Shown here: positions 50,440 to 59,744 of the stretch, one piece after another | Position numbering within the stretch: position 1 is the stretch's first letter | Layout of the letters: each line of letters starts with the position of its first letter | Origin: Marinimicrobium hydrolyticum | GTDB taxonomy: Bacteria > Pseudomonadota > Gammaproteobacteria > Pseudomonadales > Cellvibrionaceae | Reading direction: 5' to 3' | Assembly: GCF_030848505.1 (NCBI RefSeq) | Contig: NZ_JAVDDU010000004.1 | Span: 310,001 to 374,000, forward strand | Length of the DNA: 64,000 nucleotides | Made by a program: the position numbers and the translations under genes | Notes under the pieces: generated by a model | Seen by the model: only the letters and a program-made list of their open reading frames with translations | What the model was told of the DNA's origin: nothing | Databases searched by the model: none

Positions 50440-51474
50440 ATGAAAAAAATAATGATCGCTCTGGCAGCATTGTCGCTGCTGAGTATGGTGAGCTGGGCCA
50501 ACGAAGACGCTTTTCGCTCGGATCACCCGGATGAGTACACAGTGGTAAAAGGCGACACCCTGTGGGACATCTCCAACCGCTTTCTCAATACTCCCTGGCT
50601 GTGGCCAGAGATCTGGCACGTCAACCCCAAGATTGAAAACCCGCACCTGATCTATCCCGGTGATGTGATTCAACTGGTGTACATTGATGGGCAACCCCGC
50701 CTGACCGTTGAACGTACCCTCAGAATGGCCCCTGGCGAGACCCGGCTGAGCCCCAGCGTGCGCGTGGTCCCCCGGGAAGATGCTATCACCGCCATTCCCC
50801 TGGACCGCATTAACAGTTTTCTGTCCCGCAGCCGCATTGTGACCGAAGCCGAACTGGAAGCCGCACCTTATATGCTAGCTGGACCGGAGCAACGCCTAAT
50901 TGTGGGCGCCGGTGACCGGGCCTACGCCCGTGGTGAGTTTGATGATCACATTAACACTTATGGGGCCTACCGTCGGGAGCGGGCGTATGTCGACCCGGTA
51001 ACCCGCGAGTACCTGGGCACTCACGCCAAGAATCTGGGCACCGTGAATCTGGTTTCCACCGAGGGTGATGTCGGCACTGTACGTGTGATTCGCTCCAATG
51101 AAGAGCTGCGCCCCACGGACCGTTTGCTGCCCAACGAGCAACTGGCCATGGATTCCACCTTCTACCCCAGCGCTCCTGACGTGGAAATTGAAGGCGTTAT
51201 TATGGAAGTGGAAGGTGGTATCTCCAATGTGGGTAAACTTAATGTGGTCATCATAAACCGCGGTGACCGAGAAGGTTTGCTGGCGGGCAACGTACTGGCC
51301 GTTTACAAAGTCGGTGAAACCGTGCGCGATCGTGTACAAAATCGCCCCGTTAAACTCCCCGACGAGCGTGCCGGACTGGTCATGGTATTCCGCACCTTCG
51401 AGAAAATGAGCCTTGCCATTGTGCTCGAGGCGGAGCGACCCCTGGCGGTGAACGACCGGCTGCGCAACCCCTAA
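50440..51474 (+). CDS. Secreted LysM-domain protein
   Basis: This 344-residue exported protein has a signal peptide (MKKIMIALAALSLLSMVSWA) and one LysM peptidoglycan-binding domain at about 32-84 (EYTVVKGDTLWDISNRFLNT, PHLIYPGDVIQLVY). The C-terminal 250 residues are beta-rich (GTVNLVSTEGDVGTVRVIRS, VVIINRGDREGLLAGNVLAV). The same family lies between def and dprA near the origin of Pseudomonas, with unknown function, probably at the cell wall. A hairpin (51498-51516) separates it from dprA. Confidence 0.92.
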   Translation: MKKIMIALAALSLLSMVSWANEDAFRSDHPDEYTVVKGDTLWDISNRFLNTPWLWPEIWHVNPKIENPHLIYPGDVIQLVYIDGQPRLTVERTLRMAPGETRLSPSVRVVPREDAITAIPLDRINSFLSRSRIVTEAELEAAPYMLAGPEQRLIVGAGDRAYARGEFDDHINTYGAYRRERAYVDPVTREYLGTHAKNLGTVNLVSTEGDVGTVRVIRSNEELRPTDRLLPNEQLAMDSTFYPSAPDVEIEGVIMEVEGGISNVGKLNVVIINRGDREGLLAGNVLAVYKVGETVRDRVQNRPVKLPDERAGLVMVFRTFEKMSLAIVLEAERPLAVNDRLRNP

Positions 51475-51497
51475 GAGCTAACAACCAAAACCCCACC

Positions 51498-51516
51498 GGG
51501 CCGTCGCCGACGGCCC
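51498..51516 (+). terminator. Hairpin between the LysM gene and dprA
   Basis: GGGCCGTCG (51498-51506) and CGACGGCCC (51508-51516) are exact complements around one base, ending nine bases before the AAGGA of dprA. It has no U-run. It may attenuate read-through or shape the dprA leader. Confidence 0.45.
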
Positions 51517-51535
51517 CCGTGTTCAAGGATGAACT

Positions 51536-52687
51536 ATGGACAACACACTCCAAGCAATACTGTTACTGCAACGGCTACCGGGCATGGGCGGCCCGGTGGG
51601 CTATTGGCGTCTGGTCGAACTCTTTGGCAGCCCATTGGCCGTTATGGACGAGTCTTTAACGGTACTGGGGAAAGTGCTCAAAGCCCCGGCGCTGGAAGCG
51701 CTTGGCGACTACCGACGCGACCCGCTCGACAGCGACATGGGCCGCTTACTGGCCTCGGACATGGCGTGGTTGGCTCAGCACCCGGACGTGCATCTGCTGC
51801 CGCTAGGGAGCCCCGATTACCCACCCCTGTTGCGGGAAATTCCCCGCCCGCCACCACTGCTTTATGTGCGCGGCGATCCGTCCATCTTAAGTTTGCCCCA
51901 GCTGGCTGTAGTGGGTAGCCGTAACCCCACACCGGGTGGGCGCGACAATGCCCGCCAGTTCGCACGCTTTCTGGCGGGCAACGGCTTTGCCATTACCAGC
52001 GGTTTGGCGCTCGGGGTAGACGGCGCCGCCCACGTTGGCGCTTTGGAAGCCGAAGGGCGCACCATTGCGATTATGGGCACGGGCATTGACCGGCTCTATC
52101 CTTCGCGCCACAAAACTCTGGCAGAACAGATAGTGGCCGGTGGTGGGGCTCTGGTGACGGAATTTCCGCTGGGTGCAAAATCTCAAAGGAGTCACTTCCC
52201 CCAGCGCAACCGGGTGATTAGCGGTCTGAGTGCGGGCACTTTAGTGGTGGAAGCGGCGATTAAAAGCGGTTCTCTGATTACCGCCCGTTACGCCTTGCAG
52301 CATGGTAGAGAGGTCTTTGCCATTCCGGGCTCCATTCACAACCCCTTGGCTCGCGGTTGCCACAGCCTGATTCGCCAGGGTGCCACCCTTGTGGAAACCG
52401 CCCAGGATATTGTTGAGGAGCTGGGCGGCATGCTGGGCTACCAGCACACGTTGCTGCCGCCAGAGAATGAACCCGCTTTTGATTTAAGCGTCTTTAGTGC
52501 CGACGAGCGGGCCGTGTTGGAGGCTCTGGGGCACGACCCTCAAACCTTGGATAGCTTGCTTGACCGGGGCAACATGGAGGTGGGCAGCCTCGCGGCCAGC
52601 CTGATAAGCTTGGAGCTGAAGGGCGCTGTCACTGAAACGCCGAACGGCTATGTGCGCACCCTTGAGTTGACCCCAAGCGTGAGTTAA
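51536..52687 (+). CDS. dprA: DNA-processing protein DprA
   Basis: DprA (Smf) protects incoming single-stranded DNA and loads RecA during natural transformation. The 383-residue product has an N-terminal helical domain, a Rossmann-like core (VVGSRNPTPGGRDNARQFA, TSGLALGVDGAAHVGALE, FPQRNRVISGLSAGTLVVEA) and a C-terminal winged-helix DML1-like domain (about 310-378). ATG 51536 has AAGGATG upstream. It is cotranscribed with tsaC, 40 bases downstream. Confidence 0.96.
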   Translation: MDNTLQAILLLQRLPGMGGPVGYWRLVELFGSPLAVMDESLTVLGKVLKAPALEALGDYRRDPLDSDMGRLLASDMAWLAQHPDVHLLPLGSPDYPPLLREIPRPPPLLYVRGDPSILSLPQLAVVGSRNPTPGGRDNARQFARFLAGNGFAITSGLALGVDGAAHVGALEAEGRTIAIMGTGIDRLYPSRHKTLAEQIVAGGGALVTEFPLGAKSQRSHFPQRNRVISGLSAGTLVVEAAIKSGSLITARYALQHGREVFAIPGSIHNPLARGCHSLIRQGATLVETAQDIVEELGGMLGYQHTLLPPENEPAFDLSVFSADERAVLEALGHDPQTLDSLLDRGNMEVGSLAASLISLELKGAVTETPNGYVRTLELTPSVS

Positions 52688-52727
52688 ATTTGCGCGCAAA
52701 CCAAGCAGGCGAACCCGAGACACACTC

Positions 52728-53297
52728 ATGGTTAATTGGGCTTACAATCCCCGCGTCACTCGCGCCGCTCGCCTAATGCAGGGCGGGGGCGTAGTGGCTT
52801 ACCCCACGGAAGCCGTTTGGGGTTTGGGGTGTGATCCGAGCAATCCGGAGGCGGTATTCCGGCTGTTGGCACTCAAAGACCGCTCGCCTCAAAAAGGGCT
52901 GATACTCTTGGCGGCGAACATTGATCAGCTGGAACCTTTGCTGTCCGGTTTGGATGATTTGCAGCGCCAGCGCCTGCGTCGCACTTGGCCGGGGCCGACC
53001 ACCTGGTTGGTGCCACACCACGGTAAGGTGCCCAGCTGGATTTCCGGGCGTTTTGATTCAGTGGCTGTGCGGGTCACCGATCATCCCATCGCGGCCGGTC
53101 TGAGCCAGGCGTTTGGCGGCCCCATTGTTTCCACCTCCGCCAATCCCCAGGGTCGGGAGCCGGCGGGCAATCCGTTGCGACTTCGGCAATACTTTCCCGG
53201 CGAGCTGGATGACATAGTGCCTGGACCCTTGGGTGGGCGCTGTCAGCCATCGGAAATTCGCGACTTGCTGACCGGCGAAGTACTGAGGGCGGGCTAA
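52728..53297 (+). CDS. tsaC: Threonylcarbamoyl-AMP synthase (TsaC/YrdC)
   Basis: TsaC makes threonylcarbamoyl-AMP from threonine, bicarbonate and ATP, the first step toward t6A37 in tRNA. The 189-residue single YrdC domain has GGVVAYPTEAVWGLGCDP, RSPQKGLILLA, WPGPTTWLVP and GGPIVSTSANPQGREPAGNP, all family marks. It lacks the Sua5 C-terminal domain, as expected for the short TsaC type. It follows dprA, the usual gammaproteobacterial order. Confidence 0.97.
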   Translation: MVNWAYNPRVTRAARLMQGGGVVAYPTEAVWGLGCDPSNPEAVFRLLALKDRSPQKGLILLAANIDQLEPLLSGLDDLQRQRLRRTWPGPTTWLVPHHGKVPSWISGRFDSVAVRVTDHPIAAGLSQAFGGPIVSTSANPQGREPAGNPLRLRQYFPGELDDIVPGPLGGRCQPSEIRDLLTGEVLRAG

Positions 53298-53316
53298 AAC
53301 GTTCTGCCGTGATGGG

Positions 53317-54141
53317 TCAGGTCAGCGAGAGAGCGAGCTCCATTCTCTGTTCGGCACTCTTCTGTAACCCGTCTTTATCCAGTTGACGGGTGCACTTTTC
53401 CAGGGCGGGAATACGCATTTTGGCGTAACGGGCATAACGTCCGGTGTCCGTGCCGTAGTGCAGAAGGTTAGCCGCGATCACAATATCCACATAGTCCGCC
53501 TTGGGCGAACCGCTCTCCCGTAAAATCTTTTCGTGTTCCCGAGCCATCTGCACCAGTGGCTCCGCCATTTGCCAGCGCCGCAGCATCATGGCACCGACTG
53601 CTGGGTGCAGGAGTTGCTCCAGCGTATTGCGCTCCGCGAGCGTAAGCTCTGGTCGCTTTCCCAAAAACTCCCGCAGCGGCAATTTCCCAATGTTGTGCAG
53701 CAATCCGCCCAGAGAAGCTAACTCTGGATCCAAGTGGGTTTGATGGCTGGCCAAGGTGTGGCAGAGCGCACTGATGCGCAACCCAACATCAACAAAATCA
53801 CGCATGTGAGGAGAGTCGCCGCGTCGCTGCATGGTTTGCAAAATGGCGAGTTGGGTTACCAGAGAGCGCACCAGATTCAAACCGAGATTGGCGATCGCTT
53901 GGCGCAAAGACGTAACCGGGTTGCCCCTTAATAGTGAAGCACTGTTCGCCACCTTGACCAAACGCGCAGCGATCACGGCGTCCTTGGCCACTTCCTGTTC
54001 CAGTTGCGCAATATTGCAGTCGGGGTCGGAAGTCAGTAGGCGCACGCGCAAAGCCACCTCGGGCAGTGAGGGAAGGAGTGTATTGTGCGCGGCTAGATCT
54101 CGTTGCAAGATCCGCAGCAATTCCTGTGCTTGCTCTTTCAT
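53317..54141 (-). CDS. HDOD-domain signalling protein
   Basis: This 274-residue cytoplasmic protein contains an HDOD domain (about 20-215), a non-catalytic relative of HD phosphohydrolases: LPSLPEVALRVRLLTSD, EQEVAKDAVIAARLVKVANS, LRQAIANLGLNLVRSLVTQL and LGGLLHNIGKLPL. HDOD proteins act in signal transduction, often linked to c-di-GMP or motility control, but no partner is fixed. It converges on tsaC and is divergent from the EAL sensor gene. Confidence 0.92.
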   Translation of the reverse strand: MKEQAQELLRILQRDLAAHNTLLPSLPEVALRVRLLTSDPDCNIAQLEQEVAKDAVIAARLVKVANSASLLRGNPVTSLRQAIANLGLNLVRSLVTQLAILQTMQRRGDSPHMRDFVDVGLRISALCHTLASHQTHLDPELASLGGLLHNIGKLPLREFLGKRPELTLAERNTLEQLLHPAVGAMMLRRWQMAEPLVQMAREHEKILRESGSPKADYVDIVIAANLLHYGTDTGRYARYAKMRIPALEKCTRQLDKDGLQKSAEQRMELALSLT

Positions 54142-54311
54142 GAGCGTCTCCGGGGAGGACCGGGGCCTATTGTAAGGCCGCGATCAGGAAGCGCAAAGGT
54201 TATTGGTCGCCGTTCTCAACCTGCTACACTGTTGGAACTCACCACCAAACAGCAGTTGAGGGTCGCCTAAGGCACAGTATTGGCTTCTCACCTTCGACAA
54301 GGAATCGCACG

Positions 54312-56516
54312 TTGATACGCTTCAGGATCCCCCGAAGCCACCTCGGTGGCTTGGCCATAGTCTCTTTGCTGCTAAGCAGCGCCCTCGCTGCACAAACGGC
54401 GGGCTTTCCCGATCGCCTGGTGTTTGGGGGCGACCGAAATTACCCTCCCTTCGAACGCCTGAAAGATGAAGAGCCCAGCGGCTTCAATGTTGACCTTGCA
54501 CAAGCATTGGGGGCTCAAAGTGGAACGGTTATCGAACACCGGCTGGCGGATTGGCCAACGATCGTACGCGCATTGGAAGCGGGTGAAGTGGATGTGGTGC
54601 CCATGCTGGTTTCGCCACAACGCGAAGAGCAGTTCCTCTTCACTACACCTTTTCACTACATCGAACATGCAATTTACGCACGAGCGGATGTTCCGCCCGT
54701 GTACGCGGTGGAGGACCTGGTTGGGGCGAAGGTGGCCGTGGAGAGCCGTTCCTTTGCGCAACGGCAGTTGGAGGTGGAAGACATTCGAACCATTCCTGTA
54801 CTTGCCGTCACGACTCCGGATGCCTTGAATTCCCTGGTACGGGGCGATGCGGATTACGCAATCCTGGCCGCGCCAATTGCCGATCGACTAATACAGACCG
54901 GGCGCTTACCCGTGTCCAGATTAGGCCCACCGTTTTGGCCGCGTGGCTATGCATTTGCCGTACGAGAAGATCGCCCAGAGCTGCATGCGTGGCTTCAGCA
55001 AGAGTTGGAGCTGACCATCGCCACGGGCGCCTACCAGGGTGTATACAATCGTTGGCGCACTCAGATTCACCCTATGGCGACCAACGAAAAAATCGCACGG
55101 ATCATGCTCGCCTTATTATTGTTCTTCCTAGGTGTGGCGATCATTTTTGTTGTCTGGTCCTGGAGTCTGCGGCGACAAGTGGCCGCACGCACTCGGGATT
55201 TGAAGCGCGCTCTAGAGCAAACCCAGGACGCCGAATCCCAGGCTCGTTACCTGGCTGACTACGACCTCAATACCGAACTTGCGAAACCCCTATGCTTTGC
55301 CCGGTTAGTTGATGAAGTTCTTTGCTCCCCTGATCAGGCGAGCAACGGGCGTGAATTGGCCATTATGCAACTGGCGGAATTGGATGAAGTGGTGGGCGCT
55401 TTCGGGCGTGTGTATTCGCAGGAGCTGATCCGCAACTTTGCCCAGGCCTTGCGCCAAGTTGTCACGGGTCCTTGTGGCTACTTTGGCCGGGGTGTTTTCG
55501 CCACCCTGGCGGACAGCGGCGTGGTGGAAGAACTACCAGAGCGCTTGGCAACAGAGGGCCATGACGAAGCGCAATATTTTCATTTCGTCACCGGTTCGGC
55601 ACGGTATCCCGAGGATGGTCGCTCCAGTGATCGGTTGATCAAGTGTGCGGAAACCGCGTTGGCCTATAGCCTTTCTCACCGAAGTCACTGGACCTGCTAT
55701 AGCGCTTCATTGGAGCCCGACCCGCAAGATCTGGAGATCGTCTCCAGATTTAGGGACGAACGCCTGCAAGGGATTTACAGTGTGTTTCAGCCTCAACTTG
55801 ACCTTAAAACCGGTGCCGTCGTTGGCGTGGAAGCGTTGGTCCGCTGGAACCATCCGAAGTTTGGTATGCTCCCGCCCGCTCGGTTTATTCCACTGATTGA
55901 AAAGGTCGGAATGATCTCCCACATCACCGTGCGCATGATCGATGATGCCGTGCGCCTGTCGGCGCAGCAAAGAAAACTGAACCAGCCCCTAATCATCAGT
56001 GTGAATATCGCGGTTCATGATCTACTGGAGACGGATCTTCGGAAAGTCATTAAAGACTCTCTTGACCGTTATGACGGCCGCCCCGAAGACCTTAAATTAG
56101 AATTGACCGAAACCAGCTTCGCGGGCGACTCCCCCTGGGTGCGGTTCTCCTTGCAAGGCTTGACTGAAATGGGCGTGTCTCTGGCCATTGATGACTTTGG
56201 TACCGGCTACTCTTCTCTGGCTTACCTGAGCCAATTTTCCGTACAGGAGCTCAAAATCGATAGCACGTTTGTAACGGATATGACCACCAACAACAAAAAT
56301 TCCAGCATTGTGCAATCGACCATTGCGCTGGCCCAGCACCTGGGATTGATCTGTGTGGCCGAAGGTGCAGAGGATGAAGCCACGCTTGATCTTCTAAGAA
56401 CCTATGGCTGTGATCGCCTCCAAGGCTTTGTTTTCTCCAGGCCGCTGCCTGAGCTAGAGCTGCTGGATTTTCTTAAGCAGCATGACGCCGCGCAGACCCC
56501 TGAGGCCTCTAGTTAG
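54312..56516 (+). CDS. EAL phosphodiesterase with periplasmic solute-binding sensor and degenerate GGDEF
   Basis: This 734-residue sensor starts at TTG (AAGGAA upstream). After a signal peptide, residues about 32-255 form a type-3 solute-binding domain (RLVFGGDRNYPPFE, GFNVDLAQALG, VDVVPMLVS), a fold that binds amino acids. A membrane helix lies at about 263-284. Residues about 310-455 look like a GGDEF domain with the signature lost (GRGVFATL in its place). The EAL domain (about 470-725) keeps EAL as Glu507-Ala-Leu in GVEALVRWNHP, plus DDFGTGYSSLAYL and KLELTE. It is predicted to degrade c-di-GMP under amino-acid-type control. Confidence 0.92.
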   Translation: MIRFRIPRSHLGGLAIVSLLLSSALAAQTAGFPDRLVFGGDRNYPPFERLKDEEPSGFNVDLAQALGAQSGTVIEHRLADWPTIVRALEAGEVDVVPMLVSPQREEQFLFTTPFHYIEHAIYARADVPPVYAVEDLVGAKVAVESRSFAQRQLEVEDIRTIPVLAVTTPDALNSLVRGDADYAILAAPIADRLIQTGRLPVSRLGPPFWPRGYAFAVREDRPELHAWLQQELELTIATGAYQGVYNRWRTQIHPMATNEKIARIMLALLLFFLGVAIIFVVWSWSLRRQVAARTRDLKRALEQTQDAESQARYLADYDLNTELAKPLCFARLVDEVLCSPDQASNGRELAIMQLAELDEVVGAFGRVYSQELIRNFAQALRQVVTGPCGYFGRGVFATLADSGVVEELPERLATEGHDEAQYFHFVTGSARYPEDGRSSDRLIKCAETALAYSLSHRSHWTCYSASLEPDPQDLEIVSRFRDERLQGIYSVFQPQLDLKTGAVVGVEALVRWNHPKFGMLPPARFIPLIEKVGMISHITVRMIDDAVRLSAQQRKLNQPLIISVNIAVHDLLETDLRKVIKDSLDRYDGRPEDLKLELTETSFAGDSPWVRFSLQGLTEMGVSLAIDDFGTGYSSLAYLSQFSVQELKIDSTFVTDMTTNNKNSSIVQSTIALAQHLGLICVAEGAEDEATLDLLRTYGCDRLQGFVFSRPLPELELLDFLKQHDAAQTPEASS

Positions 56517-56584
56517 ATATTGAGCGGCGTCCACTGCTACAATCACGCTCTTCGCTCGGCTGCTATTAAAGGACGCATCGACTG

Positions 56585-57841
56585 TTGCCCAAGCTCCCGC
56601 CCGCTGTCATGAAGGACAGCATTGAAACTACCGTTCGGTACTTGCTGCTCTGGATTCCCCTGGCTGTGCTGGTCGCGTTGCTGGCTGGCGGTGCGGCCGC
56701 GCTGTTCTTATGGCTGCTGGAATGGGCTACCGATACCCGCAATACCAACCGCTGGTTGATTGCGCTATTGCCCCTGGGTGGTTTTGCCGTGGGCTGGCTG
56801 TATCACAAGTACGGTGAGTCGGTGGCCGCGGGCAACGATTTGCTGATTACCGAACTGGCCCGGCCGGGCAAAACCATTCCTTTTCGTATGGCCCCCATGG
56901 TGCTGTTCGGCACTATCGTCAGTCACTTGTTTGGGGGTTCGGCCGGGCGTGAGGGCACGGCCGTGCAAATGGGTGGGACCCTGGCCGATCAACTGTCCCG
57001 CGTGGGAACTTGGAGCCACGACAACCGCCGCATTCTGTTAAAAATGGGGGTGGCGGCTGGTTTTGGTGGCTTGTTCGGTACTCCTCTGGCGGCGGCCGTG
57101 TTCGCGCTGGAGTTTCTCGCCAACGAGCGGTTCCGCAACCGCGCGCTTCTGCCCAGTCTGGTGGCCGCCATTTTGGCCGATCAGTTTGTGCATTGGCTGG
57201 GGCTGAGCCACGTTCAATACGATGTGCCTTTTGTTCCAGACTTCACGCTTTTGGGATTCGGCTCGGCACTTGTTGCCGGGGTCATTTTTGGCTTGGTGGG
57301 CATGGCGTTTGCGGCCAGCATGCACGGAGTGAAGCATCTGTTTACCCGCTGGATAGCCTATCCGCCTCTGCGACCATTTGTGGGCGGCGTTCTGGTGGCC
57401 AGCGCGGTTCTGTTGACCGGTGCGGATCGGTACATCGGCTTGGGTCTACCGGTGATCGTTGAAGCCTTTCACCAGCCCCTGCCCATTTGGGATTCCATCC
57501 TGAAATTTGTCTTTACCGTGGTGACTTTGGGCTCCGGCTTTAAAGGCGGCGAAGTCACGCCTTTGTTTTACATTGGCGCAACGCTCGGCAATGCACTGAG
57601 CCCGATTTTGGCGTTGCCCATGCCCGTGCTGGCCGGGTTGGGATTGGTGGCCGTGTTCGCCGGCGCGGCCAAAACGCCCATTGCTTGTACGTTGATGGCC
57701 ATAGAATTGTTTGGGGGCGAAATGGCCATGTACGCCTTCGTCGCCTGCATGGTGGCTTGGTGGTCTTCCGGCAGCATCGGGATTTATCCCAGCCAAAACC
57801 GCATTAAGGAACAGCAGAGTCGGAGTGAAACCCAGCTCTAA
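56585..57841 (+). CDS. CLC-family channel/antiporter of the fluoride (CLC-F) type
   Basis: This 418-residue membrane protein has the CLC architecture. Instead of canonical GSGIP and GREGP it has AAGNDLL and GSAGREGTAVQMGG, with GSGFKGGEVTPLFYIG later. The GREGT variant is typical of the CLC-F clade, which exports fluoride in exchange for protons. No fluoride riboswitch was seen in the 68 bases upstream. The TTG at 56585 has AAGGA eleven bases before it; ATG 56609 is an alternative. Fluoride specificity is inferred from motifs. Confidence 0.88.
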   Translation: MPKLPPAVMKDSIETTVRYLLLWIPLAVLVALLAGGAAALFLWLLEWATDTRNTNRWLIALLPLGGFAVGWLYHKYGESVAAGNDLLITELARPGKTIPFRMAPMVLFGTIVSHLFGGSAGREGTAVQMGGTLADQLSRVGTWSHDNRRILLKMGVAAGFGGLFGTPLAAAVFALEFLANERFRNRALLPSLVAAILADQFVHWLGLSHVQYDVPFVPDFTLLGFGSALVAGVIFGLVGMAFAASMHGVKHLFTRWIAYPPLRPFVGGVLVASAVLLTGADRYIGLGLPVIVEAFHQPLPIWDSILKFVFTVVTLGSGFKGGEVTPLFYIGATLGNALSPILALPMPVLAGLGLVAVFAGAAKTPIACTLMAIELFGGEMAMYAFVACMVAWWSSGSIGIYPSQNRIKEQQSRSETQL

Positions 57842-57865
57842 AGGAGCGCGACTGGAGGTCGAGCC

Positions 57866-58279
57866 ATGAAAAAAAGCGTTGCCGTAACGATCCTTGCAGC
57901 CACTCTTTTCGGCTGCGCCTCCCAACCCCAACCCCAACACGAGTTTGATGCTGGCCATGTCTTGCAGGGTATCCAAGCCAGTGCGACGGTCAGAACCGAA
58001 ATTTCTGTGTACTACATGGAGCGGGGCCAGTTTCCCGCTTCCAATCGCGAGTTAGGGCTTCCCGAGCCCGGCAAGTTTTCCGGTCACCCCTTAACCGCGC
58101 TGGAAGTGTCGGAGGGCGGCGTAATGACCCTCACCTATGGTGAAAGGTCCGGTGTGAAAAACGGGGTAGTGCAGCTCATTCCCGCGTGGAGTCCCCACCA
58201 AGGCATCCTCTGGCAATGCGTCACACCCAGCTATCCTGGTCTTTTAGAGGCCGCCCCGGATTGCGAGTACGCTCCCTAA
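57866..58279 (+). CDS. Lipoprotein with a type IV pilin-like globular domain
   Basis: This 137-residue protein starts MKKSVAVTILAATLFGCAS with a lipobox (Cys17) rather than a prepilin leader. The following sequence resembles the globular part of a major pilin: QASATVRTEISVYYMERGQF, PASNRELGLP, VMTLTYG, a W-x-C (WQC) and a final acidic-Cys (DCEYAP), the two cysteines placed like the pilin D-loop pair. The long hydrophobic helix needed for fibre assembly is absent. It lies 24 bases after the CLC gene. Function is unknown; a pilus-interacting or decoy lipoprotein is speculation. Confidence 0.8.
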   Translation: MKKSVAVTILAATLFGCASQPQPQHEFDAGHVLQGIQASATVRTEISVYYMERGQFPASNRELGLPEPGKFSGHPLTALEVSEGGVMTLTYGERSGVKNGVVQLIPAWSPHQGILWQCVTPSYPGLLEAAPDCEYAP

Positions 58280-58430
58280 AGGGTGTTTTTCGTGTGATGG
58301 CTTTGGCACTTTGATGATCCTGTGGTGTGGGTTCGGAACCGACTTGGCGCCGGAGACTCTACCAAAAAGCCGGGCAGGCAGAATAATACGCGCGACTGCC
58401 TCGGTTTTTTTCCCTCACCAGGCGATCCCT

Positions 58431-59288
58431 ATGATCAGGTTCTTGCTTCTGTTGGTGCTGCTGGCTGCGCCTTTGGCTTACGCACAAACGTCCCTCTGGG
58501 AAGTCTCCAATGGCCGACATCACGTGATAATCGGCGGCAGTGTGCAGTTTCTCAGTTGGGACGACTATCCATTGCCCACGGCTTTCGATCAAGCCTACGC
58601 CATTGCCGATAAAGTGCACTTTCAAACCGACCTGGGGGCTATCAGCAAACCCGGTTTCGGACTGCGGGCCATGCAAAGTATGACCTACCGCGATGGCCGC
58701 ACCCTGCGCTCGGTACTCTCACCCGAAGTATGGGAAGCCCTGCGTGAGTTCAGTGGCGAACGCAGCCTGCCATCCAACAGTCTGATCATGTTCCGGCCAG
58801 CCTTTGCGGTAATGACCCTGAGCGTACTGGAAGGGCGGCGCCTGGGGTTGGGCCGTGGCCCGGACGGCTACTTTTACAGCCGCGCGCACCGCACCGGCAA
58901 ACCCGTTGGCTACCTGGAAAGCGTGGATCAGCAGTTGTTATTTCTGGGTCGGCTCAACGAACTGGACCCAGATACCTTGGTGACCGCGACCCTAAACGAG
59001 CTCAGCACCATGGAAGATCAATCCGAACAGGTGGTGAACGCCTGGCGCCGAGGCGATATGGCCGCGCTGGATCAACTGACCGGTGCCAAGCTGCGCGCCG
59101 AATCCCCAGAGCTGTACCGCTCGTTGGTGACCGACCGAAATGAGCAATGGGTGGACCAAATCGCCGCCATGCTAAAAACCCCGGACTTGGACTATGTAGT
59201 CCTCGACGCCATGCACTTGTCCGGCCCTGGCAACCTACTCGAGCTCCTAAAGGCGCAAGGTTTCAGCGTTCGCCCGCTGGTTTTGTAA
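58431..59288 (+). CDS. TraB/GumN-family secreted protein
   Basis: This 285-residue exported protein has a signal peptide (MIRFLLLLVLLAAPLAYA) and the TraB/GumN (Tiki-like) fold signs: SLWEVSNGRHHVIIGGSVQF at the start, GYLESVDQQLLFL in the middle and the C-terminal YVVLDAMHLSGPGNLLELL. Related proteins have GxxH and E-x-x-x metal residues; here the first motif reads GGSVQ rather than GTxH, so a metalloprotease role is doubtful. Start 58431 gives the signal peptide; a longer frame from 58311 does not. Confidence 0.85.
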   Translation: MIRFLLLLVLLAAPLAYAQTSLWEVSNGRHHVIIGGSVQFLSWDDYPLPTAFDQAYAIADKVHFQTDLGAISKPGFGLRAMQSMTYRDGRTLRSVLSPEVWEALREFSGERSLPSNSLIMFRPAFAVMTLSVLEGRRLGLGRGPDGYFYSRAHRTGKPVGYLESVDQQLLFLGRLNELDPDTLVTATLNELSTMEDQSEQVVNAWRRGDMAALDQLTGAKLRAESPELYRSLVTDRNEQWVDQIAAMLKTPDLDYVVLDAMHLSGPGNLLELLKAQGFSVRPLVL

Positions 59289-59357
59289 CGCTCATTGTTT
59301 CAATTGCAACAGATTCTGCTACAATAAATTAAAACCGCTGCAAAACCGGGGTGCCCC

Positions 59358-59744
59358 ATGAAAGCAGAATACGCCTTGCCCGCTCCCGAGCGGGGGGAAA
59401 TCGCCAAGATGCTGATGGCTCTGTTCGATCACTGGAAACTGAGCACAGAAGATCGCCTTGAGCTGCTAGGCCTCGCCCCCAGCAACCGTGCGGCCTTGAC
59501 CCGGTATCGCCGGGGCGAGCCTTTCGCCCAGAGTCGGGATTTATTAGAACGGGCCGGTATACTGCTTGGCATTCACAAAAGCCTGCGCTTGCTGTTCCCC
59601 CACAACCGGGAACTGGCCTACAGCTGGATGACCACCCGCAACAAAGCCATGGGCGGCATGACGCCCACCGAAGCGATTAAGGAATACGGATTTCCCGGCC
59701 TATTGATGGTACGGGCCTACCTGGACCGCGCACGAGGGAACTGA
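59358..59744 (+). CDS. Xre/MbcA/ParS-type antitoxin of a RES-Xre module
   Basis: This 128-residue antitoxin has an N-terminal HTH-like region ([33 protein letters not shown]) and a C-terminal DUF2384 toxin-binding domain with the typical [18 protein letters not shown] and [12 protein letters not shown]. Its stop overlaps the RES gene start (TGATG), so the pair is coupled. A likely -10 (TACAAT) is centred about 40 bases upstream. It neutralises the RES toxin and probably autoregulates. Confidence 0.94.
   Translation: MKAEYALPAPERGEIAKMLMALFDHWKLSTEDRLELLGLAPSNRAALTRYRRGEPFAQSRDLLERAGILLGIHKSLRLLFPHNRELAYSWMTTRNKAMGGMTPTEAIKEYGFPGLLMVRAYLDRARGN

Noticed and set aside
50228-50443. A 71-codon frame in the def/LysM spacer
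   Set aside because: It overlaps the LysM promoter and start, and has no ribosome site or recognisable domain.
56517-56584. A fluoride riboswitch before the CLC-F gene
   Set aside because: The spacer is short and lacks the conserved fluoride-aptamer elements.
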